Assembly (NCBI RefSeq): GCF_913062585.1
Contig: NZ_CAJXWX010000003.1
Span: 200,438 to 245,240 of the forward strand
From: an uncultured Sphingomonas sp.
GTDB taxonomy: Bacteria; Pseudomonadota; Alphaproteobacteria; Sphingomonadales; Sphingomonadaceae
Length of the DNA: 44,803 nt
Reading direction: 5' to 3'
The notes under the pieces are model-generated. The model saw nothing but the letters and a program-made list of their open reading frames with translations. It was not told where the DNA came from and did no database searches. The position numbers and the translations under genes were made by a program. Shown in pieces: positions 16,626 to 25,279 of the stretch. Numbering within the stretch: position 1 is the stretch's first letter; the number at the start of each line of letters is the position of its first letter.

Positions 16626-17606
16626 ATGGACCATCATTTCGACGACGAAGCGGCTTCCTCGATCGAAATCGAGATTTCCGCAGATTCGGTCGCGCCCCCT
16701 GCCGAGGGGTTGATCGCGCGATCGCAACGCGTCGCCAAAGCGACTGCGGCGCTGCGCCGCATCGTCCTCCCCTATCCCCGCCAGATCGCCTTCCAGGCCG
16801 AGCTCGAGGAACTGCGGCTCACCGGCCTGGAGTGCAAAGGCATGCCACAGCTGGGGCTGACGCTTTTCGACCAGACTGGGTGCGGCAAGACCGTGGGCGC
16901 CCGCCAGTACAAGCTGTTCAACGAGAGCAGGAAGGACGTTCCCGTGGGCGGTCGGCCGGTACTTCACGTCCGTATGGACGCGAACGGCACCGGTCGCGGT
17001 CTCTTCGACGCGATCCTCGCCGAGCTCGACGACAGCTTCACCGGGCGCGGCTTCGAACCGAACCTCATGCGCCGTGCGATCGACCTGATGGAGGAGAAGG
17101 GTACGGAACTCCTGATCGTCGACGAGGCCCAGCATGGTCACAGGAAGGGTTTGAACGCGCACATCACCGCGAGCGTGAAGCTCCTGCTCGACGTCGGCCC
17201 CGTTCCCATCGCACTGCTCGGCACCGAGGAGGCCGTCCCCGTTTTCGGTCGTGACCGGGAGCTTTCGGGACGTCTCAGCGCTCCATGCACGCTTGGAGCG
17301 CTACGCTGGCATGACGACGAGGACCAAGAGCTCTGGGTCGGCTTTCTCGACGCCCTGGACCAGGAGATGGTCGATCGCGAGATCATCTCCGCGCCTGTCG
17401 GGCTGAACGACGAGCAGCTCGCTGCGGCGCTCTGCGACGCGTGCAGCGGCGTGATCGGCCAGTTCATGAACCTCATGCGAACCGCCCTCGTCACGGCGGT
17501 GCGCCGTGGCGACACCGTCTTCACGGTGGACGACATCAGCGATGCCGTCGAGGCGCACCTGATGCAGCTCGGTTTCATCGACCACAACCCGCTACGGGGG
17601 CTGTGA
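16626..17606 (+). CDS. tnsC: TnsC/TniB-type AAA+ transposition regulator
   Basis: 326 residues from ATG 16626 (TGGAGAAG upstream). AAA+ ATPase features: Walker A FDQTGCGKT (about residues 81-89; the first Gly of GxxGxGK is Asp here), Walker B LLIVDEAQH (161-169), sensor-like IALLGTEEAV and an Arg-finger region (GRDRELSGRL). It joins the target selector TniQ to the TnsA/TnsB transposase and gives target immunity in Tn7. Its stop (17604-17606) is 2 bases before the tniQ start, so the two are coupled. Confidence 0.9.
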   Translation: MDHHFDDEAASSIEIEISADSVAPPAEGLIARSQRVAKATAALRRIVLPYPRQIAFQAELEELRLTGLECKGMPQLGLTLFDQTGCGKTVGARQYKLFNESRKDVPVGGRPVLHVRMDANGTGRGLFDAILAELDDSFTGRGFEPNLMRRAIDLMEEKGTELLIVDEAQHGHRKGLNAHITASVKLLLDVGPVPIALLGTEEAVPVFGRDRELSGRLSAPCTLGALRWHDDEDQELWVGFLDALDQEMVDREIISAPVGLNDEQLAAALCDACSGVIGQFMNLMRTALVTAVRRGDTVFTVDDISDAVEAHLMQLGFIDHNPLRGL

Positions 17607-17608
17607 CC

Positions 17609-19495
17609 ATGGCGCCGGCGACGGGTAGGCCACTTCACGTGGATCCGCGAGACTCGCTGCGCAGTCTCGTGGTGCGCGCCTGCCGCCGGCGCCATCTACC
17701 TCACACGTGGATCATCGCGCAGCGAGTGGGGATCGCCAATCGGAACCACCCAAACTTCGCCGACTGCCCCGGTCTCGACATCGACGAGCTGGCACGGCTT
17801 CTCGAGGTCTCGCGCGACGACGTCATTGCCCGCCGCCACGAGGCGGCGGGCAATGGCCGCGTGAACTACTGGGGCTTGGCCGTCCCGCCCCTCTTGCTGG
17901 AAACCACTCGTCGGCGCCGGTTCGCTCCGGGAGCGTTCGGCGCCGGCGTTCCCATGCCCGTTCACGACACCCGCTGGGACATGCGACTTTTGCCATTCTG
18001 CCCGACGACGTGGCAAATGCTCGAGCGCAGGTGCGGCTGCTGCGGCAGGGATCAGCAGTGGACCGTCGCCAACGGCGTGGACCGGTGCGACAATCTCCGG
18101 TGCGTGGCGAGCCTGTCGAAGACGCCGGCCCGCCCGGTGCCGCCGGAACTCCACCTCCGCCTGAATCTCGCCGCCGGCATCTGCTCGCCGGATACGCAGG
18201 AGAGGCAGGCGGCGATCAGCCGTATTCTCGACATTGCAGCCCTCACCGAGCAGCAGGCCTTCGATCTCCTCACCCTTCTCACGATGATCGTTCATGGCGC
18301 GAAGAGCGGCAGCTTCAGGATCAGCGGACCGAATACCGATCCGGACGACCTGCTGGAAAGCCTCACCGGCGCGTGCGACGTGCTGCTCGACTGGCCGGTT
18401 CCGCTGAAGGCGATCGAGATCGCCGCTCGAGCGCTGCCCTCGCGGGATCGGGCCAGGTTCGTCGCCTTCGTCAAGACGATGCGCAGCGAAGAGCTGGCAA
18501 GGGCCCTGCCCCCCACCGTCCTGGACGCCATCGTCGTCGCGCTATCCCCGCTCCGACTGTCTCATGCCCAAGGTTCCAAGTTGACGTCGATCGCCTCTTG
18601 CCAGCAGAGCAAGGTTTCACAGAACAGCTTCGTGGCCGTTCGCCCTGCTGCCGAAGCGGCCGGTACCCGGCGGGCCACCCTGACGACCGCCTGGAACGAC
18701 GGTCTGGTCACTAGGCTGCAACGCGGTCACGGCCCTCGGCTGGTACCTGCGTTCTTCCTTCACGAAGCCATGGCGATCGGCGATGCCATGCGCGAGCGGC
18801 TTTCCGCATCCGCAGTCGCGTACCGCCTGGGCGTGCCGTTATACGCCGTCGAACAGATGCTTTGTCTCGGCCTGCTCACCGCCTCCGGCCTGCGGCTATC
18901 GACCGACTGGGATCGCCACTTCCTGATTGGGTCCGATGTGCCGGACTTCACCGACCAGATCGAGGCGGCGGTGACCCGAGAGCTGTCCGATCCCGTCCGG
19001 CTAGTCGATGCGCTCCGATCGGTTCCGGGTCGCAAGCCGTGGGGTCCGGTGATCAAGGCGATGCTCGCCGGCGTACCCTTTGTGATCGCCGAGGGCGATG
19101 GTCCGATATTCCAGCGCGTGTCCATTGACCGTGTCGACATGCTCCGGCTCTGCCGGTTGCGATTCGACCATGCCGCGTGGCCGGATCGCTTTTCCAGCGA
19201 GGTTATCCTCGAGGACGCCCTGGAGATTCTGAATCTCGCGTCGAAGCATACCGCCATCGTCTTCTCGAAACGTGTCACCGGCAGAATGCCGAAGCGCCTC
19301 GCCGTTGATGACGTGCTCGACCTCGCAGCGGTCTACGTCTCCACAGCGGAGCTAATGGCCCGAACATCCCAATCGTCTTTGGCAATCGTCAAGTTTCTTG
19401 AAGACGCCACCCTCGCACAACCTTTTCCAGGCTGCTGGTTGCGGTCGGCCGCGGAACGGCTGCTCGGTCTCACCCATTCCAAAGATTACCCTTAG
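17609..19495 (+). CDS. tniQ: TniQ/TnsD-family target selector
   Basis: 628 residues from ATG 17609, two bases after the tnsC stop. The N-terminal TniQ domain (DSLRSLVVRACRRRHLP...) is followed by a zinc-binding cluster with Cys131, Cys142/144/145, Cys160 and Cys165 (FCPTTWQMLERRC, DRCDNLRC). The remaining 450 residues contain several helix-turn-helix-like repeats, as in TnsD proteins that recognise a chromosomal attachment sequence. Length is closer to TnsD than to short TniQ, so sequence-specific targeting is likely. The site itself cannot be told from this window. Last gene of the tns operon. Confidence 0.85.
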   Translation: MAPATGRPLHVDPRDSLRSLVVRACRRRHLPHTWIIAQRVGIANRNHPNFADCPGLDIDELARLLEVSRDDVIARRHEAAGNGRVNYWGLAVPPLLLETTRRRRFAPGAFGAGVPMPVHDTRWDMRLLPFCPTTWQMLERRCGCCGRDQQWTVANGVDRCDNLRCVASLSKTPARPVPPELHLRLNLAAGICSPDTQERQAAISRILDIAALTEQQAFDLLTLLTMIVHGAKSGSFRISGPNTDPDDLLESLTGACDVLLDWPVPLKAIEIAARALPSRDRARFVAFVKTMRSEELARALPPTVLDAIVVALSPLRLSHAQGSKLTSIASCQQSKVSQNSFVAVRPAAEAAGTRRATLTTAWNDGLVTRLQRGHGPRLVPAFFLHEAMAIGDAMRERLSASAVAYRLGVPLYAVEQMLCLGLLTASGLRLSTDWDRHFLIGSDVPDFTDQIEAAVTRELSDPVRLVDALRSVPGRKPWGPVIKAMLAGVPFVIAEGDGPIFQRVSIDRVDMLRLCRLRFDHAAWPDRFSSEVILEDALEILNLASKHTAIVFSKRVTGRMPKRLAVDDVLDLAAVYVSTAELMARTSQSSLAIVKFLEDATLAQPFPGCWLRSAAERLLGLTHSKDYP

Positions 19496-19582
19496 CGATA
19501 TTATCTCTTTTCTGGCATAGTCGAATTTTTCAACACCCTCCAACTTTGGTTGGGCGTCAATGGCCTCTCGCGGAACTTTCAT

Positions 19583-20350
19583 ATGCACAATATTGATATG
19601 AGTGATCCCGGCCTGGTGGATTACTTTGCTTTCTTGGAAGACGTTTCGACATTCGACGCGAAATTCGATCCGGACGGGCCTGACGGCGAGCCTCTGCGCG
19701 AGAGACCGGATATTCTGTCCGAGGCCTTCGCGAGAGCTCGCTTCAGCGGCCTACGCGTCGGAGACCTTGCATATCTTATGGAGTATGTAGGCGCTCTGCC
19801 TGACGTCGATATCACGGAGGCGCAGCGTATCCGACGCAGGGAGGAACTGAACCGCGCTTTCGAAAGTATAGCCCTGCCCGTCATCGATATCTATTCCGCC
19901 GGAAGCGTGGAGCCCCTGAGATATCACTGGCGGGGCCGCCTGCGCCGACCGAGCCCAGGCGTCTGGTTCCGCATTCTCGCCGTCAGAGGAGGCGCCGTCA
20001 CGTCCCATACGCCTGTGTTCGTCGGAGAAAGCGAATTCGATCGACCTCGGGACGACTTCGGCTCCGGTCGGCTCGTAGCACTCCGGCGGGCCGAGCCACA
20101 GGCCATCCGCTTCCTTCGAAACATATTCACGCTGGACCATCTACCCGACGCTGACTTTGATGAGGATACGGACGGTCCCGGCTCAGGATCGCCACCCGAC
20201 GGTGGCGCCCCTCCGGCGCCGGATGAGGCACGGACGACGCAGAACTTGCAGACCGCGCAACGAACCGCAGTGTCGACGACCACAGAACCATACTGGGCGG
20301 AGCGCCTTCCGCGCGACGACGACCGGCAACGCGTCGTGGTGTCGTACTGA
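19583..20350 (+). CDS. hypothetical protein coupled to a metallo-beta-lactamase gene
   Basis: About 255 residues if started at ATG 19583 (19550 and 19598 are alternatives; none has a strong ribosome site). The protein is acidic at the N-terminus (DVSTFDAKFDPDGPDGEP) and has a predicted beta-rich centre (YHWRGRLRRPSPGVWFRILAVRGG) with a disordered Gly/Pro/Asp C-terminal part. No family recognised. Its TGA overlaps the ATG of the next gene by one base, so the pair is a two-gene operon. As first cargo after tniQ, it may be part of a defence or regulatory unit; there is no direct evidence. Confidence 0.65.
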   Translation: MHNIDMSDPGLVDYFAFLEDVSTFDAKFDPDGPDGEPLRERPDILSEAFARARFSGLRVGDLAYLMEYVGALPDVDITEAQRIRRREELNRAFESIALPVIDIYSAGSVEPLRYHWRGRLRRPSPGVWFRILAVRGGAVTSHTPVFVGESEFDRPRDDFGSGRLVALRRAEPQAIRFLRNIFTLDHLPDADFDEDTDGPGSGSPPDGGAPPAPDEARTTQNLQTAQRTAVSTTTEPYWAERLPRDDDRQRVVVSY

Positions 20351-21234
20351 TGGCTGCCGTCGTTCGGAAGCGTATCAGCGAGGCTGACGCGATCATCCGG
20401 CCGCCGGCCGCGTTCGGTCGTGCAAAGGCGTTAAGCGGCGTAAGAGTCTACGACGTAGGCCAGGGAGACGCCATCGCAGTTCTTGATCAGGGTGGTGTGC
20501 CCGTGCTGCAGATCGACTATGGGGGACGTCAGGGCAGTCCATTCCGCAAGAAGAAGCCTAGCGACGTCGATGTCAGTATGCCCGTGGCATCGGATACCTG
20601 CGTCATGCTGACCCACTGGGATGAAGATCACTGGTCGTCCGCCCCAAAGGGGGACGCTGCGCGAAAGGCGGAATGGCTGGTACCTCGGCAAGTCACCTCT
20701 CCTCGCGCGGTACGCTTTTCGGCCGGGCTCGCTAGAGCGGCATGCGTGCCTGAGACGCGAGTCGGGCGAACCTATGCGTTCAGGGCGGCGAACGGGGATA
20801 CGCTCCTGTTCCAGAAGATTCGCCATTCCGCTGTCAGTCCGGCGCAGGACGAGGACTGCAACCGCAGCGGCGTCGCTCTAGCACTCGTTCGAGGCGTCGG
20901 GTCTGATGGGCAGGTCATTCTGCTTCCCGGCGATGCATCGTTCGGCTGGGTACCGCTCTATCGACGGCTACATGCTTCGGGCAGGTCGCTGACCGGGCTC
21001 GTCGCTTTCCATCATGGTGCCGGGACCCACTGGACGCGCTCGACGAGGGCGCTCCTTCGGGACTGGAGACATACCTCCGGCAGCGACTGCCAGGTCATGT
21101 TCTCATGCTCGTCGGACAATGGATACGGTCATCCCCAGCCTGACCTGTATTCGGAGCTGATGAATATCTCGGGCTGTACCACGTTCTCGCTCAGAGCCGC
21201 CGGGCGAAAGTCCGCGGACATCCTATTTCGCTGA
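20350..21234 (+). CDS. ComEC-like metallo-beta-lactamase fold protein
   Basis: 294 residues. The fold markers of the ComEC/Rec2 C-terminal hydrolase are present: VYDVGQGDAIAVL near residue 33, the metal site THWDEDHW (His89, Asp91, Asp93, His94), VILLPGDASFG and LVAFHHGAG. No membrane segments, so this is a free-standing soluble hydrolase rather than a DNA-uptake channel. Such stand-alone proteins are found in mobile elements and some act on nucleic acids, but the substrate here is unknown. Coupled to the preceding gene by a TGATG overlap. It converges on the radC group. Confidence 0.8.
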   Translation: MAAVVRKRISEADAIIRPPAAFGRAKALSGVRVYDVGQGDAIAVLDQGGVPVLQIDYGGRQGSPFRKKKPSDVDVSMPVASDTCVMLTHWDEDHWSSAPKGDAARKAEWLVPRQVTSPRAVRFSAGLARAACVPETRVGRTYAFRAANGDTLLFQKIRHSAVSPAQDEDCNRSGVALALVRGVGSDGQVILLPGDASFGWVPLYRRLHASGRSLTGLVAFHHGAGTHWTRSTRALLRDWRHTSGSDCQVMFSCSSDNGYGHPQPDLYSELMNISGCTTFSLRAAGRKSADILFR

Positions 21235-21320
21235 CGTTCGCCTCGTCCCGGGAGCGGGTGGAGCTGCGCGGAACGTCATGGCGATGATTCTAGCAGGTTT
21301 CCCCATCACGCGATGATGAG

Positions 21321-21680
21321 CTACACCGATCCTGCTATCTCGGCAAAAAGATTTCGAACGGCCGCCTTGAGGCTTTCCTCGCCCAGTTGAGTCAGGACGA
21401 GAAACTTACGTCGGCGGTCAGAGGGATCGGGTTGCTGCTCCACCAGCCCTGCAGTCTGCAATAGCGCGACCCACCTCATAGCAGTCGTCGTCGGAGCCCC
21501 CGATGCGATACATGCGCTGTTAAGGGGAACAGGCCGCCCCTCCTCCTTCGAGACGAGCAGGTCCAGCAACATTTCCCAGGCTGGCTCGCCGAAGATCATC
21601 GCTGGAAGGGCTGAGCGCCTCCTTTCCCGCGCCAGCAGGATCCGTCGGGCACCTTCCACCGCATCGAAAACCTCGCTCAC
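21321..21680 (-). CDS. winged-helix (MarR-like) regulator
   Basis: 119 residues. A MarR-type wing is clear near the C-terminus (LLQTAGLVEQQPDPSDRRRKFLVLTQLGEE), preceded by a recognition helix (ACIASGAPTTTAMRWVALL). It overlaps radC by 4 bases (ATGA), so it is translated with it. Likely a DNA-binding regulator of this accessory group; its ligand is unknown. It is the last gene of a minus-strand group read from LuxR regulator to RadC. Confidence 0.8.
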   Translation of the reverse strand: MSEVFDAVEGARRILLARERRRSALPAMIFGEPAWEMLLDLLVSKEEGRPVPLNSACIASGAPTTTAMRWVALLQTAGLVEQQPDPSDRRRKFLVLTQLGEESLKAAVRNLFAEIAGSV

Positions 21681-22378
21681 AAAAGCCTCAGCTGGCGCAT
21701 GCTCGAGAAGCCTTCCGATGCGACGATCACGTGGTCATGAACCTGAATGTCGAAGGCACCCGCAGCGGTCACGAGAGCCTTCGTGATTTCGACGTCCTCG
21801 GACGAGGGTGACGGATCACCGCCTGGATGATTGTGAGCTATGATCAGCGCGGACGAACCCAGCTCGAGGGCACGTGCGATGATCTCGCGATTGTAGATTG
21901 CGACCGCGTCCACCGTTCCCCTTGCGATCATCTCGTCCCGGATAAGCATGTTTCTGCTATTGAGGTGCAGCACCCTCACGCACTCGACTGGAGAAAGCGC
22001 CATGTCGGCCCGCAGATAGGCCATGAGCACCGAACTGCCCGAAATGACCGGCCCTGAACGCATCTCGGTGTTCAGGACGTGGAGCATCGCTCGCCGGAAC
22101 GCACCCAGACGGATCACTGCCGCAGAGTTTCCACGGCATGCCCTTAGCAATCTGGCCTCTGAGGCGGCAAAGGCCGCCGCGAGAGTGCCGAACTCGTCTG
22201 TCAGATGCTTGGAGGCTTCTGGCCCGTCTACGCCCGGAACACCCTCGAGGAGGGCCGCGATGATGTCGTGTTCGATTGCGACGTCGCGGCGCCCCGGCCC
22301 TGAATGATCCCGATCAGCAAGATGATCAGGCCCGGGAATGCCGGCCCCGTGATCATGATCGCATACCCAAGTCGCCAT
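21677..22378 (-). CDS. RadC-family JAB/MPN protein
   Basis: The JAMM metal motif is complete: Glu earlier in VECVRVLHLN, then HNHPGGDPSPSSED with two His and Asp. The start is uncertain: Met at 22378 is used here (about 233 residues); the family-like sequence begins near residue 30 (VAIEHDIIAAL), with no ATG/GTG/TTG closer. The 5' end overlaps the upstream membrane-protein gene by about 150 bases in another frame, which may mean a non-standard start or an extended upstream gene. RadC proteins are common on plasmids and integrative elements. Their activity is unproven. Confidence 0.8.
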   Translation of the reverse strand: MATWVCDHDHGAGIPGPDHLADRDHSGPGRRDVAIEHDIIAALLEGVPGVDGPEASKHLTDEFGTLAAAFAASEARLLRACRGNSAAVIRLGAFRRAMLHVLNTEMRSGPVISGSSVLMAYLRADMALSPVECVRVLHLNSRNMLIRDEMIARGTVDAVAIYNREIIARALELGSSALIIAHNHPGGDPSPSSEDVEITKALVTAAGAFDIQVHDHVIVASEGFSSMRQLRLL

Positions 22379-22692
22379 AGCCCTGGATCTAGAAACTTGC
22401 CGAGGTGGCCGAGCAGCGTGATGCCCTGGAGGACGGCGAGGGCGATGCTCCACCACCGGCCGCTACGGACCGCGACGACAACCAGACCGCAGATGAGCGC
22501 GGCATCGACCGCAAGCACGCCCACCTCGACGGAAGAGTAGCGACCCGCAGCCGATGATCGCACGAGGACGGTCGAGATTGCAGCGAGAAGCAGCAGCGAA
22601 GCAGCCTCCCGCTCATGCCGCCCGCCGAGCCGCCAGGCAGCGACGCAGACAAGCAGGAGAATGGTCCAGAAGGTGATCGTCCACCAGGGCAT
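22228..22692 (-). CDS. four-helix membrane protein
   Basis: 154 residues, four predicted membrane helices (about 4-24, 29-47, 55-95 in two and 110-137), with a short polar C-terminus (RGAATSQSNTTSSRPSS). No family recognised. It precedes radC with an unusually long 3' overlap. It and the two genes upstream, both on the minus strand, form the LuxR-regulator to RadC group. Confidence 0.7.
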   Translation of the reverse strand: MPWWTITFWTILLLVCVAAWRLGGRHEREAASLLLLAAISTVLVRSSAAGRYSSVEVGVLAVDAALICGLVVVAVRSGRWWSIALAVLQGITLLGHLGKFLDPGLWRLGYAIMITGPAFPGLIILLIGIIQGRGAATSQSNTTSSRPSSRVFRA

Positions 22693-22731
22693 GCGCCACG
22701 TTGTGCACTCTCGCGCAGCGCGGTCAACGTC

Positions 22732-23073
22732 TCACGATACCGCGCGGAGCGTCAGTTCCGCGGAAGTGAACGGCTGATTGGGCGGACACTCGTCGCCGCC
22801 ATACGAATGCACGCCGATCTCGGAGGGCAGGCTGCCCAGCAGCTGGTGAGCCTCGATGAACTTCGCACGTGCCGCAAGCGACAGCTGCAGCGCCTCCGAC
22901 ACGAGCCCCATCGCAGCCGCTCCGGTCGCGATGGGCAGATTCGCCTTCGACCGCTCCTCGATCATGGTCGCGACGCATCTGGCACCGAGGGCAGCGGTGG
23001 TTTCGGCGGATCGCTCCACCGGCAGAAATGCGGCCTTGACGTTCTCAACCGCTAGTCGACGTTCCTTCAGCAT
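22732..23073 (-). CDS. small hypothetical protein
   Basis: 113 residues, helical, beginning MLKERRLAVENVKAAFLPVE and ending in a Cys/Pro-containing tail (GGDECPPNQPF). Ala-rich helices suggest a coiled or bundled fold. I do not recognise a named family. It lies between the LuxR-type regulator and the membrane protein of the same strand, which supports it as a real gene. Confidence 0.65.
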   Translation of the reverse strand: MLKERRLAVENVKAAFLPVERSAETTAALGARCVATMIEERSKANLPIATGAAAMGLVSEALQLSLAARAKFIEAHQLLGSLPSEIGVHSYGGDECPPNQPFTSAELTLRAVS

Positions 23074-23107
23074 CTCGTTTCCCCTCGCCCGGGCGCGGGG
23101 ACCCGGG

Positions 23108-23665
23108 TCAGCTTTGCCTGGTTGGCGGTTCGATCATGTTGGTCAGTTCCTGCACCGACTTGGCCAAGGGCGCCGCCGAGATGATGGCGATCGCGACCGC
23201 GACGGTCAGTGCGACGATGAGGGTCACCACCCGAAGCGCGGATTGCGCATCGGGTCGATCGCCCGCTTCTGCCGACCATGACTTGTCCACCGGCCTGTCG
23301 GATGCGTTTCCATCGAGTTCGAACACGGCTCGACGTTCACGCAGTTCCGGCGGGGCACGGTTGATGTCGTCGTCGCCATGGCTACTGGCTGTCGGGAGGA
23401 TCGAAATGACCCTCGAGGGGTCCATGACCACTCGCGGGTCATCGTGTTCATGCATGCGAAGGAGACGAGCAGCGTCAAAGCGGGACGTCACGCCGAGCCG
23501 TCTCATGGCAGCCTTAATATGATTCTTGACCGTCTCGTCGCTCAGCCCGAGATTCCGGGCGATCTCCTTGGAGTTGACGTCACGCGAAACGAGGCGGAGT
23601 ATCTCGCGCTGACGATCCGACAGCGATGCCAGCCGGCTCGATAGGAGGAGGTCTTCGTCTTTCAT
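23108..23665 (-). CDS. LuxR-type helix-turn-helix protein with C-terminal membrane segment
   Basis: 185 residues. A complete LuxR/GerE domain is at the N-terminus (LSDRQREILRLVSRDVNSKEIARNLGLSDETVKNHIKAAMRRLGV, about 15-60, shown here only by its ends: LSDRQREIL to MRRLGV). A long polar linker leads to a hydrophobic helix near the C-terminus (VVTLIVALTVAVAIAII, about 145-165). It is therefore likely a membrane-tethered transcription factor. First gene of the group leading to radC. It also lies directly downstream of the RiPP operon and may regulate either. Confidence 0.85.
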   Translation of the reverse strand: MKDEDLLLSSRLASLSDRQREILRLVSRDVNSKEIARNLGLSDETVKNHIKAAMRRLGVTSRFDAARLLRMHEHDDPRVVMDPSRVISILPTASSHGDDDINRAPPELRERRAVFELDGNASDRPVDKSWSAEAGDRPDAQSALRVVTLIVALTVAVAIAIISAAPLAKSVQELTNMIEPPTRQS

Positions 23666-23735
23666 TCCTAGCCCTTAGCTCAAGAATGGGCTGTCCCGGA
23701 ATTGCCGTTCGGCAGGAAGCTCTGCGACTTCCCAA

Positions 23736-24809
23736 TCATGGGATCGAAACGAATATTTCCGGGGCGCTATCGATGAGCCCGAGCAGTGCTGTTATTACCT
23801 CCCCGGGGCGTTCGGACATTTGCATGCGGCTTGGAATAGCCGATGCGCGGAGAACTCGTTGGACATCGATCGGCAGGTCGCTGATGTTCACCATCCCGTC
23901 AACGACGGCTACGAGTGCTGGTAAATGCCGGAAGAGGACAAGCTGATGTGCGATCCGTAATCGCACGGCCTCTGACTCGCGCCCCTCCACAACGCGCCTT
24001 GCGAACGTGTCGATATCTGACGGTACCTCACCCGCGCGCCGGCGCTGCGCGATCCATGAGGCCTCGCGGGGAAACCCTGCCGTTGCATATTGTAACGACG
24101 GGTCCTCGATGATCCTGCGGCGGGAGGGTATAGCCCCGGCCGGATTTACCCGGATTTTTCTCGCGCCGCATCGCAGCCGGGCGCGGATGAACATCCGAGT
24201 GGTTTCCGCGTGGATGGCATCGCCCGTGGAACACTCTTCCGGGAAAAGCCCTCCCCACTCCAAATAGTCTGACAGACGATATCCGCACACCTTGTCGTCG
24301 AGAACGACCTCGTCCTCGTCTCTGGCGTCTAACCACTCGACCTGGTCATCGACGAGTCGCTGGGCCGCTACATATTCCGGGTGCCGCTCGGCGAAGCCGG
24401 GCGGTGGCTTGGTTGAGCCTTCGAGCAACACGCCATGTCCAGCAGCCGCCGCTCGTCGCATCGTCGCGACGTATCCAGTGCGGTAGATCGTGTCGGCGTC
24501 CACCTGCAGTATCAGCGTTTCGTCGGCATCGACCCCCAGGATGGAAGCGAGACGCATGGCCTCGCGTACGCCACGTGTTCGAGGTGGCACATATCCACGC
24601 TCGACTTCCGTTACCACGTGTACCGACGAGGGCGACCTCGCACAGATCCGCTCGAGGATGTCGAGCGTGCCGTCCGTCGAGCCATTGTCTACCACGACCA
24701 GATGAGCGTCGGGTACGGGCGGCGCAGCCTCCAGAAAGCCTAGCGAAGCGATTGTGTCACGAACATCGGCCGCCTCGTCGAGACAAGGCATGACCGCGAC
24801 GGTCAGCAC
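23736..24809 (-). CDS. GT2-family glycosyltransferase of the RiPP operon
   Basis: 357 residues from GTG 24809; AAGGA lies 6 bases upstream and the GTG overlaps the TGA of the preceding gene (GTGCTGA), so it is coupled. GT-A fold markers: VAVMPCLDEA at the N-terminus, VVVDNGSTDGT for the nucleotide and the Asp-x-Asp motif in LQVDADTIY. No membrane segment, so a cytosolic enzyme. It ends a six-gene operon. It may glycosylate the peptide (for example on Ser or Tyr) or an unrelated acceptor. The acceptor cannot be inferred from sequence. Confidence 0.85.
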   Translation of the reverse strand: MLTVAVMPCLDEAADVRDTIASLGFLEAAPPVPDAHLVVVDNGSTDGTLDILERICARSPSSVHVVTEVERGYVPPRTRGVREAMRLASILGVDADETLILQVDADTIYRTGYVATMRRAAAAGHGVLLEGSTKPPPGFAERHPEYVAAQRLVDDQVEWLDARDEDEVVLDDKVCGYRLSDYLEWGGLFPEECSTGDAIHAETTRMFIRARLRCGARKIRVNPAGAIPSRRRIIEDPSLQYATAGFPREASWIAQRRRAGEVPSDIDTFARRVVEGRESEAVRLRIAHQLVLFRHLPALVAVVDGMVNISDLPIDVQRVLRASAIPSRMQMSERPGEVITALLGLIDSAPEIFVSIP

Positions 24810-25279
24810 GCCAGTCCTTGAACCTGGGCAAGTGAAAAAGAGCAACGATGTGAACAGGGGACATGCGAGATGTACGCCTGGCCTGCTAGATAGCCAGTCG
24901 GATCGATGGCACGGAATTGCCCGTGGAAGCGCCGTCCCGACAGGACCGCATGCCGGGCATCGATTCCCTCGTCTCCGAAGCGGTCGATCGAGCGACTACA
25001 GCACCGGGGATAGCCCAGCAATAGGCCCAGAGCATGAGTGTGTCGACCGGGCCGACGGTCCAGGTCGATCACGCGTCGGGCATGGATCGCCTCACGCGAG
25101 ATTGCCACATATCCGTCCGCATCCGCGCTGGCGAAAAGCCCGTGGCGTCGAGCCCACCGACGAAGGGCCAGCTGCTGACGGCCTACATGGAGTCTAACCA
25201 CTGACCTTCGGTTCGAAAGCAGCCACGACAAATCGGTGCGCGCCGATGGAGCGAGCCATTCAGGGATACGTTGCATCAA
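24803..25279 (-). CDS. DUF483-like cysteine protein
   Basis: 158 residues. The pattern LGYPRCC (Cys93, Cys94) followed after about 50 residues by SHVPCSHRCSFS (Cys142, Cys146) fits the DUF483 family, whose four Cys may bind metal or act in thiol chemistry. ATG 25279 overlaps the GNAT gene stop by 4 bases. The N-terminal half is basic. DUF483 proteins turn up near radical SAM peptide loci, which fits, but no activity is known to me. Confidence 0.7.
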   Translation of the reverse strand: MMQRIPEWLAPSARTDLSWLLSNRRSVVRLHVGRQQLALRRWARRHGLFASADADGYVAISREAIHARRVIDLDRRPGRHTHALGLLLGYPRCCSRSIDRFGDEGIDARHAVLSGRRFHGQFRAIDPTGYLAGQAYISHVPCSHRCSFSLAQVQGLAC

